From: Verrucomicrobiota bacterium
Lineage (GTDB): Bacteria; Verrucomicrobiota; Verrucomicrobiia; Opitutales; Opitutaceae
NCBI GenBank assembly: GCA_023457715.1
Contig: JAEWKR010000024.1
Coordinates: 1 to 38,799, forward strand
DNA: 38,799 bases
Direction: 5' to 3'
In this document: one piece after another, positions 34,184 to 38,799 of the stretch
Position numbering within the stretch: the stretch's first letter is position 1
Layout of the letters: every line of letters begins with the position of its first letter
Made by a program: the position numbers and the translations under genes
The notes under the pieces: model-generated
What the model was told of the DNA's origin: nothing
The model's input: only the letters and a program-made list of their open reading frames with translations
Databases searched by the model: none

Positions 34184-36964
34184 ATGAACCCCGGCCCTCA
34201 TCTTCCTGCTTCGGAGCGTTTGCCTGAGAACGCGACCTGTGAAACCTCGCCGTCCCAGCCCCGCCCGTCGACCGACCGCCTCGGCGCGCTGACAGACTCG
34301 TTTCTCGCGCAAGTGGTGGAAAAAGCGGAGCAGTCCTTTGACCAGAAGGATTGGCGCGCCGCTCGCGATGTTCTCGAAGTAGGCGTGCGGCTGGCGCCTG
34401 ATCGGCCGGATATTCGCACCGCGATCGGGAGCATGAGCTTTCTCTTGGGTGACTTCGAGGCCGCCTCTGACTCGTTCGCCGCGGCCGTAGCACAAAATCC
34501 GGAGAATCCTGACTACCTGATTCAACTTGCCGTCTGCCAGTTAAAGCTTGGTCGAGCGGAGGACGCTGCGGCAAATCTTCGTCACGCGCTGGTCTGGCGT
34601 CCGAACGACTCCAAGACACTCGGGTTTCTCGGCAACGCCTATTGCGATCTGGGAAGACACCGCGAAGCTGTGACGATCTTCGAACGGGCTGCCGAACTCG
34701 GAGCTGATGAGACCGCGGAGTTCTTACTGGGTCTGGCCCGGAGCCTGAAGGCGGTTGGTGAGGTTGAACGGGCGCGCCGCGCGTTGACCCGACTGCAGAC
34801 CATGGAGCCTGGAAATGACCGCGCGGCTTCGTTGTTGCGGGAACTCGAAACAACGCCGTTCGCTGATACTCCGTCGGTCGCGAAATCTGCGATCGATGCC
34901 TGGGGTCGCGAGATCGTCGCGGAGAGCGGACTGTCCCTCACGGTGGGACGCAGCAGCTACGTGCACGGGAACGTCGTACGCAATCCAAGCGGAGCCAAGA
35001 CCGCAGTCACGATTGGAAACTTCACTTCGATTGCAACGGGCCTGAGCATCGTCGGCTACGATCACCACAGCGAGTGGATCACGATGTTCCCGTTTCTGGA
35101 CGACGGTACCCGTGATCTTTGGCCCGGCACCCAGGGTATCGCTTACCCGCAGGCTCGGGAGTTCGGAAGCAACAAGAACCGCGGTGACGTCGTGATAGGA
35201 AACGACGTGTGGATTGGGGTCGACGTCAAGATCTTCAAGGGGGTCACGATCGGAGATGGTGCGGTGATCGGAGCCGGATCCTTGGTCAATAAGTCAGTGC
35301 CCCCTTACACAATCGTGGCCGGCGTGCCTGCCCGTCCTATTCGTCGGCGATTCTCAGACGAAGACATCGCCACGCTCCAGGAAGTCCGGTGGTGGGATTG
35401 GCCGGATGCCGCGATCAACCGTAATATGCGAGTCCTGTGCAGCGGTGACTTCGAAGCTCTACGGCGCGTTCAGCAGGAAGGGCTGCTGTCACCCCGGGCG
35501 GGTGGTGGACTGGCAATGGATGACAATGTGCCCGACCCGAACGCTGCCGCCGTGAAGTACCTGGCCGAATTGCCCCAATCTCCCGCGTGGGTTCAGGGGC
35601 AGATCAGCCAGGAGGACGCCACCTTGCTTTTCGACTTGGTTGACGCGGGAACGTGCAACGCTGTGCTTGAGATCGGGGTTGCTTCGGGATGGTCGAGCGC
35701 CGTTCTCCTGCACCTGCTGAGGCGGAAACCGCCATCGAAGGGAGGCGAGGTGTGGCTGCATTCGTACGACATTGGTGAAAGGTGTTACTTTGACGCCAAT
35801 CGCCCCGTCGGAGCCGCCGTTCACGAGGTCGTGCCCGACTTGGAGCATCGCTGGCGCCTCCACGTGGGGGACGCTCGCACCGCGTGCCGCGATTTGAGAG
35901 ACCAGCAGGTCGATCTCGCATTTATCGATGCGAATCACATGCACCCGTGGGCAACCTTCGATCTGTTGGCGTTATTGCCCATACTTGCGCCGAACGCGTG
36001 GGTTGCGCTTCACGATATCAGTTTGCCGGTGTTTACGACCAACCCCGAGTGGCGCGTCTTCGGCCCAAAGTATCTCTACGACCGGTGGCCATGGGAGAAG
36101 CGCTCAGTGAAGGGAAAACGCGACAATATTGGAGCGATTTGCGTACCCGCGGACCACGAGAAGGTTCGTGAGTTCTGTCGGACGGTGCTCGATCTTCCGT
36201 GGGAAACGAGTGTGCCCCCAGAGGTTCGTGAAGAGCTGCTGAAAGAGAACGAGAGTGCATCAAAGCACCTGGCCGCCTTTCCTACGGCTCCCAAATGGGT
36301 GACCGGAATGATCAGTGGCGAAGATGCCAGCCTGCTGTCCGAACTCGTTGATGCTGGCGTGACCCAGCCGGTGGTTGAGGTGGGGGTCGCTTCAGGGTGG
36401 TCGAGCGCCATCCTCCTGCATCTATTGAAACGCAAACCGCCTACGTGCGGAGCCGACACGTGGCTTTATTCCTACGACATCGGTCAGCGTTGTTATTTCG
36501 ATCCCGCACGCCGGGTGGGGGAGGCCGTTGACGAGGTGGTCCCAGAACTCGCGCGTCATTGGAAACTGCAGGTGGGAGATGCGCGAGCCGCGGGACGTCA
36601 GTTGAAAGGTCGCGGCATCGATCTCGCTTTCATTGATGCGAACCACGAGCATCCGTGGCCGACGTTCGACCTCCTGGCCCTCCTGCCGGCGCTGGCACCC
36701 GATGCATGGGTGGCGTTGCACGACATCAGCCTGCCGCTGTTCGCGAGCAAGCCAGAATGGAGAGTTTATGGCCCTAAGCATCTTTACGATCATTGGCCCT
36801 GGAAAAAGCGTTCGGTCCGCGGACAGTTGAACAATATCGGAGCCATCCAAGTGCCCGGAGATCACGTCAAGGTGCGCGAGTTCTGCAAGACGGTGCTCGC
36901 GCTGCCATGGGAGTCAGGGGTGCCTGAGGATCTGCAACGAGAGCTCCTGCAAGCCCGCGGCTGA
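34184..36964 (+). CDS. TPR - hexapeptide acyltransferase - twin methyltransferase fusion
   Basis: A 926-aa multidomain protein (a GTG 39 bp upstream is an alternative start). Residues 40-220 are TPR units (FEAASDSFAAAVAQNPENPD; REAVTIFERAAELGADETAE). Residues 250-430 are a left-handed beta-helix acyltransferase of the CatB/Vat xenobiotic type: GYDHHSEWITMFPF (291-304) with the catalytic His294/295 region and GNDVWIGVDVKIFKGVTIGD (339-358), AGSLVNKSVPPYTIVAGVPA. Residues 455-680 and 695-920 are two similar class I methyltransferase domains (Methyltransf_24 type): VLEIGVASGWSSAVLLHLL / VVEVGVASGWSSAILLHLL, LAFIDANHMHPWATFDLLAL / LAFIDANHEHPWPTFDLLAL, VALHDISLP in both. It could O-acylate and methylate sugars of the same glycan. 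The combination in one chain is unusual. Confidence 0.85.
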   Translation: MNPGPHLPASERLPENATCETSPSQPRPSTDRLGALTDSFLAQVVEKAEQSFDQKDWRAARDVLEVGVRLAPDRPDIRTAIGSMSFLLGDFEAASDSFAAAVAQNPENPDYLIQLAVCQLKLGRAEDAAANLRHALVWRPNDSKTLGFLGNAYCDLGRHREAVTIFERAAELGADETAEFLLGLARSLKAVGEVERARRALTRLQTMEPGNDRAASLLRELETTPFADTPSVAKSAIDAWGREIVAESGLSLTVGRSSYVHGNVVRNPSGAKTAVTIGNFTSIATGLSIVGYDHHSEWITMFPFLDDGTRDLWPGTQGIAYPQAREFGSNKNRGDVVIGNDVWIGVDVKIFKGVTIGDGAVIGAGSLVNKSVPPYTIVAGVPARPIRRRFSDEDIATLQEVRWWDWPDAAINRNMRVLCSGDFEALRRVQQEGLLSPRAGGGLAMDDNVPDPNAAAVKYLAELPQSPAWVQGQISQEDATLLFDLVDAGTCNAVLEIGVASGWSSAVLLHLLRRKPPSKGGEVWLHSYDIGERCYFDANRPVGAAVHEVVPDLEHRWRLHVGDARTACRDLRDQQVDLAFIDANHMHPWATFDLLALLPILAPNAWVALHDISLPVFTTNPEWRVFGPKYLYDRWPWEKRSVKGKRDNIGAICVPADHEKVREFCRTVLDLPWETSVPPEVREELLKENESASKHLAAFPTAPKWVTGMISGEDASLLSELVDAGVTQPVVEVGVASGWSSAILLHLLKRKPPTCGADTWLYSYDIGQRCYFDPARRVGEAVDEVVPELARHWKLQVGDARAAGRQLKGRGIDLAFIDANHEHPWPTFDLLALLPALAPDAWVALHDISLPLFASKPEWRVYGPKHLYDHWPWKKRSVRGQLNNIGAIQVPGDHVKVREFCKTVLALPWESGVPEDLQRELLQARG

Positions 36965-37011
36965 ACATTCCGCCGGCGGCGGTTCATGGCTGTCGCCGCA
37001 ACGAATCCACC

Positions 37012-38079
37012 GTGGTTGCACCGCCCCGCTCAGGTCGCTTGGTCCGCTTGGGCGTCTTCAACACGTGGGCCGAAGGCTGCGAAGACGCTGAACTGTACCT
37101 AGCTCGTGTTGCCGCCATCGACGTCCGTCGCTGGCTTTCAAACCCCAATGATGGCAAGCTCCGCGATCAAGCCCGTCTAGATTGCGATTGGTATGGGGAA
37201 AATTTGCGTTGCTGGACTGGGCTGAGCCATGAGCAATTACGTTTTCTTCCGACCTGCGTTACCGGCGTCAAGGGACTGATGGAGTTTGCGACCGCCGGGC
37301 GAGAATCGGGCGAGGAACGTTGGTTGATCATGGTGGCTCAGCAGCCTGGCATTTTTCAGCAGATGGCGGGCAAGACGTTCTCAATGCTCGCCCGGGCGGG
37401 TGTCCGGCTTTTGTTTTACAGCTTCGACGAAGCGAGTCGCCGGATGGTCGAGTTTGCCGACGTGGCGCCTCACCTGCGAGTGTTGATTCACGACGAGTGT
37501 CCGCTTGGCGGTGCGGCGGCTCGACTTCCGGGCACGTGCCTGCGGGTTCATCGCAGCTGGGTGGCGAACCTGATTCCGTATGGCGTGCCATTTCCAACCG
37601 AGCCAGAGAAGAAGATCGTCTTTCTTGGCTCCGAAATCGGGCTTACGGACGAGAGGCGTCGGCAGTTGGCTTTCCTGCAGCAGACATTTCGCGACCGGAT
37701 GGTCGTTTACACGGATCATTCCCTGAGCGTGCGGGAGCGGCAAACGCTCGGGCGGTTTGGCGTCAGCTTCTGCCCGGAAGGGCGTCATTTCACCACGCCC
37801 GCCATGAGCCGTTCCCACACGGACCGGCCTTTTTGGTCCGGTTGCCTCGGGATGGTCCCCGTATGCGAAAACTCGACGGCGGGCGATCGTCTGAACGATT
37901 TGGCCGGTGAAGGGTTGATCGTCCGATACGAGCACGGAGACCTGAAGTCACTCAAGACGGCCTGCGAGCGGGCGCTGGCGTACACCGACGCGGAACGCCG
38001 CCGGATCTACGACCATTTCAATGCGCACGAGACGATCGGGACCGTGGTGGCCGACGCGATTGCGCGGCTGAAAGGCTGA
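37012..38079 (+). CDS. Putative glycosyltransferase-like protein (GT-B C-terminal half)
   Basis: A 355-aa protein starting with GTG at 37012, 47 bp after the previous stop; the nearby ATG 36986 is out of frame. The first half (for example LRCWTGLSHEQLRFLPTCV) is not recognised. The second half looks like the donor-binding half of GT-B enzymes of the CgeB/GT1 type: KKIVFLGSEIGLTDERRRQL (199-218), then DRPFWSGCLGMVPVCENSTA and ARLKG at the end. It lacks a clear Glu-X7-Glu motif. Its place at the end of the island argues for a sugar-transfer role. The last codons and TGA stop (CTGAAAGGCTGA) are the first units of an R9 repeat, so the original C-terminus may have been cut or extended by the repeat. 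Confidence 0.55.
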   Translation: MVAPPRSGRLVRLGVFNTWAEGCEDAELYLARVAAIDVRRWLSNPNDGKLRDQARLDCDWYGENLRCWTGLSHEQLRFLPTCVTGVKGLMEFATAGRESGEERWLIMVAQQPGIFQQMAGKTFSMLARAGVRLLFYSFDEASRRMVEFADVAPHLRVLIHDECPLGGAAARLPGTCLRVHRSWVANLIPYGVPFPTEPEKKIVFLGSEIGLTDERRRQLAFLQQTFRDRMVVYTDHSLSVRERQTLGRFGVSFCPEGRHFTTPAMSRSHTDRPFWSGCLGMVPVCENSTAGDRLNDLAGEGLIVRYEHGDLKSLKTACERALAYTDAERRRIYDHFNAHETIGTVVADAIARLKG

Positions 38080-38500
38080 AGGGCCGGAAGGCCAGAGGGC
38101 CGGAAGGCCGGAGGGCCGGAGGGCCAGAGGGCCGGAGGGCCGGAGGGCCGGAGGGCCGGAGGGGCGGAGGGCCAGAGGGCGGAGCTGAAAGGCTGAAAGG
38201 CTGAAAGGCCGGAGGGCCGGAGGGCCAGAGGGCCAGAGGGCCGGAAGGCGGGAGGGCGGAGATGCTGAAATCGGAGGTGCGGCACGTGCTGCCGTATCTC
38301 AAATTTCAAATTTCAAATCTCAAATCCCGGCGCAGCCGGGGGGGGCCGGAGGGCCGGAGCTGAAAGGCTGAAAGGCTGAAAGGCTGAAAGGCTGAAATCG
38401 GAGGTGCGGCGGCCAGAGCTCCGTATCTCAAATTTCAAATTTCAAATCTCAAATCCCGGCGCAGCCGGTTGAGAGAAAGAGAAAGATTTTGGAAATGCGA
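38080..38500. repeat. R9/R10 array and duplicated R1 composite
   Basis: No gene. GGCCGGAGGGCCAGAGG-type nonamer/decamer units (R10, about 38083-38175 and 38208-38250) alternate with GGCTGAAAGGCTGAAAGG units (R9, 38184-38206 and 38359-38396). R1 followed by the palindrome CCCGGCGCAGCCGG is present twice (38295-38339 and 38424-38468), 129 bp apart, with matching flanks (CGGAGGTGCGGC), so this part is itself a tandem duplication. A fragment of R11 (GAGAGAAAGAGAAAGATTTT) is at 38471-38490. Confidence 0.88.
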
Positions 38501-38526
38501 AGGCCCCGGCTGGTGAGCCGGGGCCT
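38501..38526. terminator. Strong symmetric hairpin
   Basis: A perfect 11-bp stem AGGCCCCGGCT / AGCCGGGGCCT with loop GGTG. No T-run follows on the plus strand; on the minus strand it is followed by TCGCATTTCC. It may be a terminator for a gene entering from the right or for the island. Direction is uncertain. Confidence 0.5.
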
Positions 38527-38718
38527 GGTTGCACTGAGGTGCGACACGGCGTGCTGGCCACGCGCGGGGCCTCCGCAGGGTGTGAAAGCTATAGGCTGTA
38601 GGCTATAGGCTTTAGGCTGCCGGCTTTCAGCTCGGGCGGATCTCGCCGCTTGCTGATCGCTTACCGCCTTCAGCTTACCGCCTAACGCTTAACGCTTATC
38701 GCTCCTGATCGCCATTTG
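38527..38718. repeat. R7-type repeats near the right end
   Basis: No gene. ATAGGCTGTAGGCTATAGGC (38592-38611) and TACCGCCTAACGCTTAACGC (about 38675-38694) are opposite-strand versions of the R7 CCTACAGCCTA repeat and could pair with each other. The rest shows nothing recognisable. Confidence 0.6.
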
Positions 38719-38750
38719 CCTGGCCGCCGTGTGACCGGCGGCCAGGTTTT
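38719..38750 (+). terminator. Intrinsic terminator-like hairpin
   Basis: An 11-bp stem CCTGGCCGCCG / CGGCGGCCAGG with a six-base loop TGTGAC, followed by TTTT. It has the form of a plus-strand intrinsic terminator, the best in the window, although no gene ends directly before it; the nearest plus-strand stop is at 38079. Confidence 0.6.
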
Positions 38751-38799
38751 GGGCTAATCAGGTCGATCCCTGAGCGGATACTTACTGGATCAGACGCAG

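Overview
The window is a high-GC bacterial chromosome segment with 20 protein genes that I can support. The most likely source is a Verrucomicrobiota bacterium of the Opitutales type. That is an inference from the high GC, the fused Bat genes, a GH9 enzyme with a planctomycete/verrucomicrobial-style C-terminal domain, and intergenic spaces packed with families of short palindromic and tandem repeats. No rRNA, tRNA, CRISPR array or phage gene was seen.

Layout. (1) 185-1003: a MOSC-domain protein. (2) 1422-9948: a complete Bat/MoxR operon (MoxR ATPase, DUF58 protein, BatA, a BatB-BatC fusion, a BatD-BatE fusion), probably an envelope stress or protein-assembly system. A 240-bp unit is present in three tandem copies between the DUF58 gene and batA, and each copy carries the last codons of the DUF58 gene. 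(3) 10069-12012 (minus): a secreted protein with a gingipain-like middle that seems to lack the catalytic pair. It is divergent from a secreted GH9 glycoside hydrolase (12522-15851). (4) 16148-17638: an intact IS1380-family insertion sequence with inverted ends and a TCGA target duplication, sitting inside a GTTCGAT repeat. (5) 18145-24734: a signalling block with a NarL-type response regulator, a PAS-PAS hybrid histidine kinase and three HDOD proteins, two of them tandem paralogues. (6) 24754-38079: a glycosylation island with two TPR/GT41 (SPINDLY/OGT-like) proteins (one with a degenerate active site), a CgeB-like/GT4 fusion, a GT4/GT2 fusion, a TPR-acyltransferase-methyltransferase-methyltransferase fusion and a last GT-like protein. 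Together these would build, acylate and methylate a glycan on a protein or surface polymer. The acceptor is not in the window. (7) 38080-38799: repeats and two strong hairpins.

At least ten short repeat families (called R1-R12 in the entries) fill almost every intergenic gap. They often begin within a few bases of a stop codon, twice supply the stop codon itself, and in two places appear to have entered a coding region in frame (batB/batC). The most unusual single observation is the 240-bp triplication: the three copies of the DUF58 gene tail differ only at third codon positions, although only the first copy is still attached to the gene.
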